Origin: Acidobacteriota bacterium
Lineage (GTDB): Bacteria > Acidobacteriota > Vicinamibacteria > Vicinamibacterales > CAVVIG01
Assembly (NCBI GenBank): GCA_020850715.1
Contig: JADZED010000035.1
Coordinates: forward strand, 36,572 to 100,571
DNA length: 64,000 nt
Direction: 5' to 3'
Under the pieces are notes generated by a model, which searched no databases, was not told where the DNA came from, and saw only the letters and a list, made by a program, of their open reading frames with translations. Shown piece after piece: positions 27,104 to 37,896 of the stretch; within the stretch, counting starts at the first letter, position 1; the number at the start of each line of letters is the position of its first letter. The position numbers and the translations under genes were made by a program.

Positions 27104-27549
27104 TCCGTCGTCACCATCCCCTCGTTCGCCTCGAGCGCTGCGCGCAGCGTGTGCCAGGCCAGGCTCGCGCACTTGACGCGGACCGGAAACCGGCGGACGC
27201 CGGCCAGCGCCTCCAGCTTGCCGAGCCGGTCGATCGGGCCGTCGGCCGGCCCCGTGATCATCTGCTGGAACCGGTCGAACAGCCGCGCGGCCTCTGCGAC
27301 CGTCGCCCCCTTGACGCTGTCGGTCATGAGCGACGCCGACGCCTTCGAGATCGCACAGCCCGATCCCTGAAAGCTCACGTCCCCGATCCGTCCCTCGTCG
27401 TCGATCTGCAGGTAGACGGTCAGGCGGTCGCCGCACAGCGGGTTGAACCCCTCGGCGTGCTGCCCGCCCTCGAGCCTTCGGAAGTTCCGCGGCCGCCGAT
27501 TGTGATCGAGGATGACCTCCTGGTACAGGTCGTCGAGCTCCGCGCTCAC
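27100..27549 (-). CDS. sufU: SufU sulfur-transfer protein
   Basis: A 149-residue U-type protein which, in Gram-positive and related SUF systems, takes the persulfide from SufS. The zinc ligands are visible: C in NPLCGDRLTVY with the following Asp, C in GSGCAISKAS, and C in VKCASLAWHTL. The insertion typical of SufU between the second and third Cys (about 20 residues longer than IscU) is present and there is no LPPVK motif. The start is GTG, overlapping the sufS TGA. It coexists with a true IscU at the left end of the window. Confidence 0.94.
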   Translation of the reverse strand: MSAELDDLYQEVILDHNRRPRNFRRLEGGQHAEGFNPLCGDRLTVYLQIDDEGRIGDVSFQGSGCAISKASASLMTDSVKGATVAEAARLFDRFQQMITGPADGPIDRLGKLEALAGVRRFPVRVKCASLAWHTLRAALEANEGMVTTE

Positions 27550-28793
27550 GCGAACACCGCCTTCGCGTCCCGCAGCGCCGCGGCCAGCGCGTCGACGTCC
27601 TCCCGCGTGTTGTAGAGCGCGAGCGAGGCGCGCGCCGTGGCCGGCACCCCGAGGCGACCCATCAGCGGCTGGCAGCAGTGGTGGCCCGCGCGGATGGCGA
27701 CGCCGGCACGGTCGAGGATCGTGCCGATGTCGTGCGGGTGGATGTCGTCGATCACGAAGGCGAGGATGCCCGCCTTGCCCGGCGCGGTCCCGGTGAGCCG
27801 CAACCCGCCGATGCAGGAGAGCGCGTCGGTGCCATACGAGGTGAGCTCGTGCTCGTGGGCGGCGATGCGATCGAGGCCGATGGCGGCCACGTAGTCGAGC
27901 GCCGAGGCGAGGCCGACGGCGCCGGCGATGTTCGGCGTGCCCGCCTCGAACTTGTACGGCAGCTCGTTGTAGAGCGTCCGCTCGAAGGTCACCGATCGGA
28001 TCATGTCGCCGCCGCCCTGGTAGGGCGGCATGGCGTCCAGCAGTTCGGCGCGGCCCCAGAGCGCGCCGACGCCGGTCGGTCCGAACACCTTGTGGCCCGA
28101 GAAGGCGTAGAAGTCGCATCCGATCGCCCTGACATCCACCGGCAGGTGGGCCACCGCCTGGGCGCCGTCGACGAGCACGACTGCGCCGTGGGCGTGCGCT
28201 CGCCGCGCGATCTCCTTCACCGGGTTGACCGTTCCCAGCGCGTTTGACACGTGATTGACCGCGACGACGCGCGTGCGCGGACAGAGCAGCTGCTCGAACG
28301 CGTCCAGGCGCAGTTCGCCGGCGTCGGTGATCGGCGCCACCCGCAGCCGCGCTCCCGCCGCCTGGCACGCCAGCTGCCACGGCACGATGTTCGAGTGGTG
28401 CTCCATCTCGGTGACGACGACCTCGTCGCCCGCGCCAAGGTGTGTGCGGCCCCAGGTCGCGGCCACAAGGTTGATTGCTTCGGTGGTGCCCCGCACGAAC
28501 ACGATCTCGCGGGCGTCACCGGCGTTGAGGAACCGCCGCACCGTCTCCCGGGCTGCGTCGTAGGCGTCGGTCGCCTCGACGCTCAGGGCGTGCACGCCGC
28601 GATGGATGTTCGCGTTCTCCTCGCGGTAGTAGCGCGCCAGCCGGTCGACCACCGCCGCCGGCTTCTGGGTCGTCGCCGCGTTGTCGAGATAGACGAGCGG
28701 CCTGCCGTGGACGCGGCGCTGCAGGATCGGAAAATCGCGCCGGATGCGCGCCACATCGAAGGTCTGCGCGGACGAGGGCGAGCCGGCCGGCAT
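27546..28793 (-). CDS. sufS: Cysteine desulfurase SufS
   Basis: A 415-residue class II cysteine desulfurase using PLP. The PLP lysine is K235 in FSGHKVFGPTG, the catalytic cysteine is C373 in AGHHCCQPLMG, and the substrate-binding REENANIHRGVH and EMEHHSNIVPWQ are intact. GAGGAGG ten bases upstream fixes the ATG at 28793. It sits ten bases after sufD and overlaps sufU, which is its expected partner. Confidence 0.96.
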   Translation of the reverse strand: MPAGSPSSAQTFDVARIRRDFPILQRRVHGRPLVYLDNAATTQKPAAVVDRLARYYREENANIHRGVHALSVEATDAYDAARETVRRFLNAGDAREIVFVRGTTEAINLVAATWGRTHLGAGDEVVVTEMEHHSNIVPWQLACQAAGARLRVAPITDAGELRLDAFEQLLCPRTRVVAVNHVSNALGTVNPVKEIARRAHAHGAVVLVDGAQAVAHLPVDVRAIGCDFYAFSGHKVFGPTGVGALWGRAELLDAMPPYQGGGDMIRSVTFERTLYNELPYKFEAGTPNIAGAVGLASALDYVAAIGLDRIAAHEHELTSYGTDALSCIGGLRLTGTAPGKAGILAFVIDDIHPHDIGTILDRAGVAIRAGHHCCQPLMGRLGVPATARASLALYNTREDVDALAAALRDAKAVFA

Positions 28794-28803
28794 CACGTCC
28801 TCC

Positions 28804-30126
28804 TCATGCCGCAGCCGGCAGCGCGCGGGCGAGCTGCCGCTGCAGCCGCTCGCCGACGCGCGCGCGGATCGGCTCGAGCGGCAGGTGCCCCAGCACATCC
28901 GACGCGAACGCCTGGATCAGCATCCGCCGCGCGGAGGCCTCCGCCAGTCCGCGGGAGCGCAGGTAGAACAGCGCGTCCTCGTCGAGCTGGCCGACCGCGG
29001 CGCCGTGCGTGCACTTGACGTCGTTGGCGAAGATCTCGAGCTGGGGCTTCGTGTTGATCTGCGCGTCCCCGGAGAGCAGGAGCGCCCGGTTGGTCTGCCG
29101 GGCGTCGGTCTTCTGCGCGTCCGGCCGCACGATGATCTTGCCGTTGAAGACGCCGCGCGCGCGATCGGCCAGGATGCCCTTGTAGATCTCGCGGCTGCCG
29201 CAGTGCGGCCTGGCGTGATCGATGGTCGTGTGGTTGTCGACGAACCGCTGCGCGTCGGCTGTGTACAGGCCGTACAGCGCGCAGGACGCCCCTTCGCCGT
29301 CCAGCACGGCCGCGATGTCGTTGCGCACGAGCCCGCCGCCGAGGCTGATGGCGTACGAGGCATAGGACGCACTGCGCCCGGCGTTCACGTGAATCGCGCC
29401 GATGTGGAACGCGTCGGCTCCCTCGTGCTGCAGCTTGTAGTGCTCGAGAACGGCGTTCTCCCCGAGCGCAACCTCCGTGACCGCGTTGGTGAAGTAGGGC
29501 TCGCCCGCGGGCCCGGCGTAGGTCTCGATCACCGCCGCCTGGCTGTTGGCGCCGAGCACGAGCAGCATGCGCGGATGCGCCATCGGCGGCCGCGCCTCTC
29601 CCGAACCGGTGGCGACGAAGAGCAGGTGGATCGGCTGGGCCACGACTGCGCCCGCCGGGATCTCGACAACGGCGCCGTCGTCCAGGAACGCGGTGTTCAG
29701 CGCGACGAACGGACGATGCGCGATCGAGGCGACGCGGCCCAGATGGCCGACCACCCCGTTGCCCGACGCCAGCGCGGAGGCGAGGCTGCCGGCGCGCACG
29801 CCGGGCGGCAGCGCGCCGGCGCGCGAGAGCGCTGGCGCGTACTGCCCGTCGACGAACACGAGCTCGGCCGCGGGGTCGACCGGCAGGGCGAGCTCGGCGA
29901 CATCGAGGCTGCCTGCGCCCGCGGGCCGGCGCGCGAGCATGAACGTCCGCTCCGCAATCGGCGCCACGCTCGTGAACCGCCATTCCTCATCGCGCGTCGT
30001 CGGAAACCCGAGCGCGAGGAACTGCCGGAAGGCCTCCTCGCGCAGTGGCGCCAGGGGACCGCCGGCCGCGCGGCCGGCGGCGCCGCGCTCCCATTCCGCG
30101 ATGTACGGATCCAGGGCGTGGGCCAT
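28804..30126 (-). CDS. sufD: SufD, Fe-S assembly complex component
   Basis: A 440-residue SufBD-family protein forming the SufBC2D scaffold with SufB and SufC. The beta-helix core includes GADAFHIGAIHVNAGRSASY, the histidine motif DNHTTIDHARPHCGSREIYK and GVFNGKIIVRPDAQKTDA, then NRALLLSGDAQINTKPQLEI. Variable N-terminal residues 1-100 include the TRDEEWRFTSVAPIAER motif. The start lies one base after the sufC stop. The length is typical. Confidence 0.96.
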   Translation of the reverse strand: MAHALDPYIAEWERGAAGRAAGGPLAPLREEAFRQFLALGFPTTRDEEWRFTSVAPIAERTFMLARRPAGAGSLDVAELALPVDPAAELVFVDGQYAPALSRAGALPPGVRAGSLASALASGNGVVGHLGRVASIAHRPFVALNTAFLDDGAVVEIPAGAVVAQPIHLLFVATGSGEARPPMAHPRMLLVLGANSQAAVIETYAGPAGEPYFTNAVTEVALGENAVLEHYKLQHEGADAFHIGAIHVNAGRSASYASYAISLGGGLVRNDIAAVLDGEGASCALYGLYTADAQRFVDNHTTIDHARPHCGSREIYKGILADRARGVFNGKIIVRPDAQKTDARQTNRALLLSGDAQINTKPQLEIFANDVKCTHGAAVGQLDEDALFYLRSRGLAEASARRMLIQAFASDVLGHLPLEPIRARVGERLQRQLARALPAAA

Positions 30127-30127
30127 C

Positions 30128-32321
<2,194 letters not shown>

Positions 32322-32325
<4 letters not shown>

Positions 32326-32672
32326 GATGTCTTCGCCTCGCGCTCCTTGATGCCGAACGATGCGCCGCAGCCGCACGCGTTGGTCGCCTGCGGGTTGTCG
32401 ATCAGAAAGCCCTTGCTCAGGAGATTGGTGTCGTAGTCGACGACAATGCCGTCCAGGAAGCGGAAGCTCCGCGGGTCGACAAACAGCCGCGCACCCTCCG
32501 GCCCTTCAATCACCGCATCGTCGGGGCGCGGCGCCGCCTCCCACCCGAAGACGTATTCGAAACCGGAGCAGCCGCCCGCCTTGATGCCGAGACGAAGCCC
32601 CGTCTCCCCCTGCCGCCGGGACGCGACCATCTTGCGGATGTGCGTCGCAGCCCGTTCTGTGATCTGGATCAT
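32322..32672 (-). CDS. sufA: A-type Fe-S carrier heading the suf operon
   Basis: A 116-residue HesB/IscA-family carrier. Conserved cysteines occur in AGGCSGFEY and in ACGCGASFG. The chosen start [15 protein letters not shown] matches the family; the frame is open for 47 further upstream codons, which instead contain the leader and probable promoter. It is the first gene of the operon and its stop overlaps the sufB ATG. It is similar to the IscA at 437-787 in motif but not a recent duplicate. SufA is named by position. Confidence 0.9.
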
Positions 32673-32804
32673 CGCATCCGACCAATCCGGTCCGATATCG
32701 CGCAGCGGCCCGGAGGCGGTGCCAGCCTCCGCGGCTGTGCCGTCGAATCTGTTGAAGCGCAGGCTCTTAGGACCTGTCGCCAATGCCGTGTCCGACCCGT
32801 CATT

Positions 32805-32824
32805 ACCGACCAATTAGGTCCGAC
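32805..32824 (-). promoter_or_regulatory. Candidate Rrf2/IscR-type operator before the suf operon
   Basis: The minus strand reads GTCGGACCTAATTGGTCGGT, an imperfect palindrome (CGGACC and GGTCGG around TAATT). It resembles the GGAC-AATT-GTCC type sites of Rrf2-family Fe-S regulators. It lies about 130 bases before the first start codon and just downstream of a possible -10, a repressor position. No rrf2 gene is in the window, so the regulator is inferred. Confidence 0.45.
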
Positions 32825-32833
32825 ATCTGCCCT

Positions 32834-32839
32834 ATATTA
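32834..32839 (-). promoter_or_regulatory. Possible -10 element of the suf promoter
   Basis: TAATAT on the minus strand within the most A/T-rich stretch of the region, about 10 bases upstream of the palindrome. No consensus -35 is found 16-18 bases further upstream. Confidence 0.35.
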
Positions 32840-33023
32840 CTACCATTCCGGCCCGCGGAAGAGCCCGGCGGTGCGGCCCGAGGTCTGCCCTCGAGCCGCC
32901 CGCGACATCCGACCCGTTGTCGTGCGAGATGGCATGGGACGCCGGCCGCGACCGCTCCGGCTTGAAGCGGAGCACGGCGGCGCAGAATCGACGGGCGCCT
33001 TCAGATCGTGGAGGGGGAGGGGG

Positions 33024-33242
33024 TCATCGCCGGGCCTTGCTCAGCGCCTTGCCGGAATGATGCACGATTGCGGGCTCGCCGGGGTGATGGTCGTGCTGCC
33101 GCACGTTGTACATCGTGTTGTCGGGGGTGGTTCCCATCTTGTGCACACCGACCACGGTGCCGTGGCCGATGGCGCTGCGATAGTGCCAGGTCACGTCGGT
33201 GCCGGCGGGGATGGTCGTGAACGTCTTCTTGGTGGCTGGCAT
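33024..33242 (-). CDS. Small HVA1/DUF2945-like TUDOR-domain protein
   Basis: A 72-residue basic protein. GTDVTWHYRSAIGHGTVVGV followed by YNVRQHDHHPGEPAIVHHSG and KALSKARR resembles the hypervirulence-associated TUDOR (HVA1/DUF2945) family, whose role is not established. The C-terminal Lys/Arg cluster could contact nucleic acid. The ATG at 33242 is preferred because AGGAGCAGGAGC lies before it; an earlier start at 33278 would add only a Glu-rich leader. It is near, and in the same direction as, the AhpD-like gene. Confidence 0.75.
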   Translation of the reverse strand: MPATKKTFTTIPAGTDVTWHYRSAIGHGTVVGVHKMGTTPDNTMYNVRQHDHHPGEPAIVHHSGKALSKARR

Positions 33243-33295
33243 GTGCTCCTGCTCCTGTTCTTCGACCGCGACAATCATGACGCGCCGCGCCCTCG

Positions 33296-33778
33296 TCAGG
33301 CCGCCGGCGCCTTCTTCCCGGGCTCAGCTCGCGCGGGCAGCGCCTGATGCGTGCTGATGGCGATCCGGTTCCAGACGTTGATGGCGCAGATGGCCATCAG
33401 GAGCCGGACGATCTCGTGCTCATCGAAGAGACCGGCGACAGCGTCCCAGACCGCGTCTGGCACGCCGGCCTCCCCGATGCGGGTCACCGACTCGGTGAGC
33501 CTGAATGCGGCCTGCTCCCGCTCGGTGAAGAACGACGGCGCCTCGCGCCAGGCCGGGAGGATGTCCAGGCGGCGCTGTTCCACTCCCGCGGCCCGCGCCT
33601 CGGCGGAGTGCATGTCCAGACAGAACGCGCAGCCGTTCAGTTGGGAGGCTCGGACCCTGATGAGGGCGGTCAGCGCGGGGTCGAGCGTCCCGGCGCGGGC
33701 GTAACGCTCCATGGCGAGCACTGCCTGGACGGCGTCGGAATCGACGTCGCTGACTGTCAACCTGGTCTTGTGCGGCAT
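33296..33778 (-). CDS. AhpD-like carboxymuconolactone decarboxylase-family protein
   Basis: A 160-residue alkylhydroperoxidase-like protein. The redox motif CxxC with the following His is present as NGCAFCLDMHSAEAR. Flanking IRVRASQL and NVWNRIAISTHQALPA are typical of the AhpD/CMD fold. The protein should reduce peroxides or related substrates through the CxxC pair. GGAG eight bases upstream supports the ATG at 33778. It lies 53 bases upstream of the HVA1-like gene, and both are minus strand. Confidence 0.9.
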   Translation of the reverse strand: MPHKTRLTVSDVDSDAVQAVLAMERYARAGTLDPALTALIRVRASQLNGCAFCLDMHSAEARAAGVEQRRLDILPAWREAPSFFTEREQAAFRLTESVTRIGEAGVPDAVWDAVAGLFDEHEIVRLLMAICAINVWNRIAISTHQALPARAEPGKKAPAA

Positions 33779-33905
33779 GGTTTGGCTCCTGGGACACCGG
33801 CTGCGCTGCACCAGTCTGCAATCGGCTCGCCGCACGGACCCGCGGCGAGCGCTCGGTGGTGAAGGGCGGCTCAGCTCGCCGCCCGGGCCCTCGACCTTCG
33901 GCCGG

Positions 33906-34859
33906 TCACGACGAGCGCCCGGGCTCGGGCCGCGGCCGCTTGGGAAACGCGAGCGACGCGGCCACCGACACGCCCAGGATGATCGCGATCGCAACCAGCG
34001 ACAGCAGGATCGGCACCTCATAGACCTCCGACAGGAGCATCTTGATGCCGACAAACACGAGCACGGCGGAGAGCCCGAGCTGCAGGTAGTGGAACTTCTG
34101 CACCACGCCGGCCAGCAGGAAGTACAGCGCGCGCAGCCCGAGGATCGCGCACACGTTCGAGGTGTAGACCAGGAACGGATCGCGCGTGACCGCGAAGATC
34201 GCCGGGATGGAATCGAGCGCAAAGAGCAGATCGGTGCTCTCGATCAGCACCAGCACAACGAGCAGCGGCGTCGCCGCGAGCCGGAGCGCGCCGCCATGCG
34301 CCTCGCGGACGCGGACCACGAAGTGCTGCTCGTGGTAGTCGGCCGTCACCGGCACCAGGCGCCGCACCAGGCGGAGCACCGGGTTCGATTCCGGGTGGAT
34401 GTCGTGTCCCTGCTGGAACGCGAGCCGGATGCCGGTGACGGCGAGGAAGCCGCCGAACACGTAGATGATCCAATGGAAGCGCTGGATCAGGTACGTCCCG
34501 GCGCCGATCAGCGCGCCGCGCATCACCAGCGCGCTGAGGATGCCCCAGAACAGCACGCGATGCTGGTATTGCTCCGGCACGCGGAAGTACGAGAAGACGA
34601 GGACGAAGACGAAGATGTTGTCGACCGAGAGCGCCTTCTCGATGACGTAGCCGGTCAGGAACTCCAGCTCCGCGTCGCCGCCGAGATAGATCCCGACGCC
34701 GTGGCCGAACCCGAGCGAGAGGCCGACCCAGACCGCGCTCCAGACCCCCGCCTCGCGCAGCGACACGCGGTGGGCGTGCCGGTGGAACACGCCGAGGTCC
34801 AGCGCCAGCAGCGCCAGCACGACGGCGTTGAAGCCCACCCACATCCAGATCCGATCCAT
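33906..34859 (-). CDS. TerC-family membrane protein (Alx-like)
   Basis: A 317-residue integral membrane protein with about nine hydrophobic segments. Family marks are EFLTGYVIEKALSVDNIFVF, FWGILSALVMRGALIGAG, and IESTDLLFALDSIPAIFAVT with the paired aspartates of TerC proteins, which in several bacteria export Mn2+ or protect exoenzyme metallation. The C-terminus is short and basic. GGGGAG precedes the ATG. No Mn riboswitch-like structure is evident in the short leader I can see. It is probably a single-gene unit. Confidence 0.93.
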   Translation of the reverse strand: MDRIWMWVGFNAVVLALLALDLGVFHRHAHRVSLREAGVWSAVWVGLSLGFGHGVGIYLGGDAELEFLTGYVIEKALSVDNIFVFVLVFSYFRVPEQYQHRVLFWGILSALVMRGALIGAGTYLIQRFHWIIYVFGGFLAVTGIRLAFQQGHDIHPESNPVLRLVRRLVPVTADYHEQHFVVRVREAHGGALRLAATPLLVVLVLIESTDLLFALDSIPAIFAVTRDPFLVYTSNVCAILGLRALYFLLAGVVQKFHYLQLGLSAVLVFVGIKMLLSEVYEVPILLSLVAIAIILGVSVAASLAFPKRPRPEPGRSS

Positions 34860-35100
34860 GCCTGCTCCCCGCGGTGGAACGCACCCCGCGCGCTGAATGT
34901 AACATCGGCACGCGTTCGAGATGAGACGCTGGAGCAGCGAAGGCGGGTCCCGCCGGCCGGATGCTCGCTCGCGGTGTGGCCCTCGATCGTTCGGCGCGTC
35001 TCTGGCGCGTCGTCGGTGGAGGCTGGTTCGGACAGGGAACCGGCGACAGGCCGGTGCCCGCGGCTCGAGTTCTGCCGCGAGGGTCCGACGCTGCGGCGCC
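34860..35100. other. Intergenic stretch upstream of terC
   Basis: About 240 bases between the terC start and the repeat element. It should contain the terC promoter. I find no gene, no strong hairpin and no recognisable promoter hexamers. The open frames on both strands across it have no similarity to known proteins. Confidence 0.4.
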
Positions 35101-35262
35101 AGTGTCCCGTCCCAGTGGTTCGCGACACAACGTGCGGGCGGCGCATCTCCGCTGGCGGCGTTGCTCGTCGCTCAGATACACCCAATATCCTCGCTTCTCG
35201 CGCCTTGCCATCGGGGCGCGGCGTTCCGCGACTCATGCCACGATCCACCGGGACGGGACACT
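35101..35262. repeat. Dispersed repeat with terminal inverted repeats, copy 2
   Basis: The best preserved copy, 162 bp. The left end AGTGTCCCGTCCCAGTGG pairs with the right end CCACCGGGACGGGACACT at 17 of 18 positions. The interior shares TTCGCGACACAACGTGCGGG and GGCGGCGCATC with copy 3, and GCTCAGATA and CCCAAT with all copies. The right end supplies the TAG stop (on the minus strand) of the adaptor gene. There is no transposase. A short minus-strand frame through the element is shared with copy 3. Confidence 0.85.
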
Positions 35263-36568
35263 AGGAAGATCCGCCCGAGGATCCCGCCGCGTGCGCCGCC
35301 TCCGCGCCGAGCCCGAGCCGCTCACGCTCGGCGCGAAGATAGAAGCTGCCCTCGGCCACGACCGCATCGCCCGCCTGTACGCCCGACCGGACCTCGACCT
35401 GGCTGCCGGACACGGCGCCGAGCTGTACCTCACGCTGCGTGAAGCGTCCGGGCTGCGCGGGATCGGCGAGGTAGACGACCTGGCGGTCGCCGACCGTCTG
35501 CACGGCGCTCCGCGGAATCACGGGCGCCGCATCGGCGGCGCCCTCGACGGCTGCTGCTCCGATCGCCACGTCCGCGTACATGCCGAGCCGCAGCCGCTCG
35601 CCTGGATTCTCCACCTCGACGCGCAGCCTCGCGGTGCGGGTCTGCGCGTCCACCTGCGGATCGATGTAGCTCACGCGCCCCGCGATCGACATGTCGGGGT
35701 AGGCGGCCATTGTCACGGTCGCCGGGCTGCCGACGCGCACGCGCGGGAAGTCGCGCTCGTACACGTTCGCCACGACCCACACGGTCGACAGATCGACCAC
35801 GGTGAACAGCTTCGACGACGCGTCCACGTTGAGACCGGCGTTCGCCAGCCGTTCGGTCACGACGCCGTCGATCGGCGCGGTCACGACCGCTTCCGCGTGG
35901 ACGGGGCCGGGAGCCGCGCCGAGCAGCTCCAGGCGGGACCGCGCGCTGGCGGCCTCGGCCGTCCGGGTCGCGTGCTCGGCGCGGACCCGCTCCAGCTCCT
36001 CGCGGCTGGCCGCGCCGATCTCGACCAGCTTCTCGGTCCGGCGGAGCTCCTGCTCGTGCGCGGCGAGGGCGGCGCTGGCCGACGCGTCGCGCGCCTGCGC
36101 GTCCGCCAGCTCGGGGCTGAAGATCCGCGCCATCGCATCACCGCGCCCGACCTGGGCGCCCAGCTCGACGAGCACGCGCGTGACCCGGCCCGACACGAGC
36201 GGCGTCACGGCCACCTGCCGATACGCGTTCGGCTCGACGACCGCCGGCAGCCGCAGGCCGGCGGCGGCGCCGGCGCCGGCGCCCACGCGGGCGACGGCGA
36301 TGCCGGCGCGTTCGACCGCCTCCGGGCTGACGGAGACGGCGACGTCCGCCAGGGGCGCACGCGGCGACGGCGTGGCGGGGAGCGCGTGGCCCGCATGATC
36401 CGCCTGCGGCGGCGACACGGCCGCGGTCTCCGCGCCGCCCGACGGACCGGGAGAGACTGCGGCCGTGCGCAGGACGACATAGGTCGCGGCGCCTCCTGCG
36501 GCAAGCAGCCCCGCGGCCGATGCGGCGAGGAGCGTCCATCGAACGTTGACGGAAGCGTGTCGATTCAT
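35261..36568 (-). CDS. RND periplasmic adaptor (CusB-like)
   Basis: A 435-residue membrane fusion protein. The N-terminal segment WTLLAASAAGLLAAGGAATY anchors it, followed by a linker with DHAGHAL. Then the chain has lipoyl-like VELGAQVGRGDAMARIFSPE, the alpha-hairpin (about 160-230), AVVTAPIDGVVTERLANAGL, and a beta-barrel with VWVVANVYERDFPRVRVG and VTMAAYPDMSIAGRVSYIDP. This last motif is typical of CusB proteins. The C-terminus ends in Gly/Ser (AAGSSGGSS). Its stop lies in the repeat element. The ATG overlaps the stop of the outer membrane gene. Confidence 0.92.
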   Translation of the reverse strand: MNRHASVNVRWTLLAASAAGLLAAGGAATYVVLRTAAVSPGPSGGAETAAVSPPQADHAGHALPATPSPRAPLADVAVSVSPEAVERAGIAVARVGAGAGAAAGLRLPAVVEPNAYRQVAVTPLVSGRVTRVLVELGAQVGRGDAMARIFSPELADAQARDASASAALAAHEQELRRTEKLVEIGAASREELERVRAEHATRTAEAASARSRLELLGAAPGPVHAEAVVTAPIDGVVTERLANAGLNVDASSKLFTVVDLSTVWVVANVYERDFPRVRVGSPATVTMAAYPDMSIAGRVSYIDPQVDAQTRTARLRVEVENPGERLRLGMYADVAIGAAAVEGAADAAPVIPRSAVQTVGDRQVVYLADPAQPGRFTQREVQLGAVSGSQVEVRSGVQAGDAVVAEGSFYLRAERERLGLGAEAAHAAGSSGGSS

Positions 36569-37896
36569 CGTACTTCTCCGAGCGCCCGCCGGAGCGCCTG
36601 CCGGGCCTCATATGCCTCGCGAAGGGAGTCGATCGCGGAGCGCTCGACCTCGAGGTAGCGCCGCTGCTCGGCGAGGACGTCGAACACCGTCGCCCGCCCG
36701 AGCTCGTAGGTCTGCTGCACGACGCCCAGGTTGTGCCGCGCCAGATCGAGCGCGCCCGATGTGTAGATCGCCGCCGCCTGCCGCCCGCGCTCGTCGCGCA
36801 CGCGCGCCGCGAAGATTTCCGCCTGCGCCGCCAGGTGCGCGGCGTCCAGCCGCGCCGACGCGGCCCTGCGTTCGGCCTGCGCCGCTGCCACGATCCCCTG
36901 GCTGCGATCCCGCACGGGAACGGCAATCGACAGGCCGGCCACGACGTAGTTGAAGCGGGCCTCGATCGGGACGATCGCGCCGGCGGCGTCGAACGCGCGC
37001 TGCGGGAATCCGGACTGCATGCGCATGTAGTTCCCGAACAGGCTCGCATCGACCCGGCCGTCGCGTCTGGCTCGATCGACGCCGGCCTCGGCCGCCTGGA
37101 CCGCCGCCGCCGCCGCGAGGATGTCGGGGCGGCCATTCACCTCCGCCGCGCCCGCGGGAGGCAGCGCCGCCGCCGCTTCGGCGCGCACGAGCTGCTCCAG
37201 ATCGTCGCGAATGGCGAGAGGCGCGCCGGCGCTCATGCCGAGCAGGCGTTTCAGCTCGATGACCGCGTCTTCGACCGCGCCGGCCTGCCGCAGCCGATCG
37301 GATTCGAATCGCCGCAGCTCGACTTCCAGCAGGTCGCGGTCGAGCGGCGGCGTCGCCCCCTGCTCGACCCGAGCGCCGACGAGGACCTGCTGCCGCGACG
37401 CCACCGCCACCAGGTCGTCCAGGACGCTCAGCTCGCGGACCGCAGCGGCCACCGCGCCATACGCCGTGCGGACGTCGGCGCCGAGCAGGCGCTCGCGGTC
37501 GGCGACCTCGTGAACGGCGGCGTCGACCTGCCTGTCGGCCACCTCGACGCGGCCGCGCCGTCGAAACAGATCCAGCGGCCACATCACCTCGACGCTGGTC
37601 TGTCGGTCCATCCCGAACGGCTCCTGTTGCTGCGCGACCGACACTGTGGGATTGGGCCGCAGGCCGGCCTGCAGCGCCACGCCGCGTGCGGCATCGACCG
37701 CCGCCCGAGCCGCGCGCAAGCCCGGCTCCTGCTCGAGCGCCCGCGCCACCGCCTGATCGAGGCTCAGACCGCCGGTCGGATCGACGTATCGCGAGGCCGA
37801 CACGTCCGGCTGCTCCGCCCGGGCCGCCTGCCCGTGAATCGCCGTCTGGAGCGCCAGGCTCGTGGCCAGCGCCACTGCCGCGATGCGCGTCGTCAT
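36565..37896 (-). CDS. TolC-family outer membrane efflux protein (CusC-like)
   Basis: A 443-residue outer membrane protein. Signal peptide [20 protein letters not shown], then the first OEP repeat [20 protein letters not shown] with [17 protein letters not shown], and the second with [18 protein letters not shown] and the closing [20 protein letters not shown]. The order pump, outer membrane protein, adaptor on the minus strand differs from the plus-strand Czc operon. ATGA overlaps connect it to both neighbours. There is no N-terminal lipobox cysteine. Confidence 0.92.
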   Translation of the reverse strand: MTTRIAAVALATSLALQTAIHGQAARAEQPDVSASRYVDPTGGLSLDQAVARALEQEPGLRAARAAVDAARGVALQAGLRPNPTVSVAQQQEPFGMDRQTSVEVMWPLDLFRRRGRVEVADRQVDAAVHEVADRERLLGADVRTAYGAVAAAVRELSVLDDLVAVASRQQVLVGARVEQGATPPLDRDLLEVELRRFESDRLRQAGAVEDAVIELKRLLGMSAGAPLAIRDDLEQLVRAEAAAALPPAGAAEVNGRPDILAAAAAVQAAEAGVDRARRDGRVDASLFGNYMRMQSGFPQRAFDAAGAIVPIEARFNYVVAGLSIAVPVRDRSQGIVAAAQAERRAASARLDAAHLAAQAEIFAARVRDERGRQAAAIYTSGALDLARHNLGVVQQTYELGRATVFDVLAEQRRYLEVERSAIDSLREAYEARQALRRALGEVR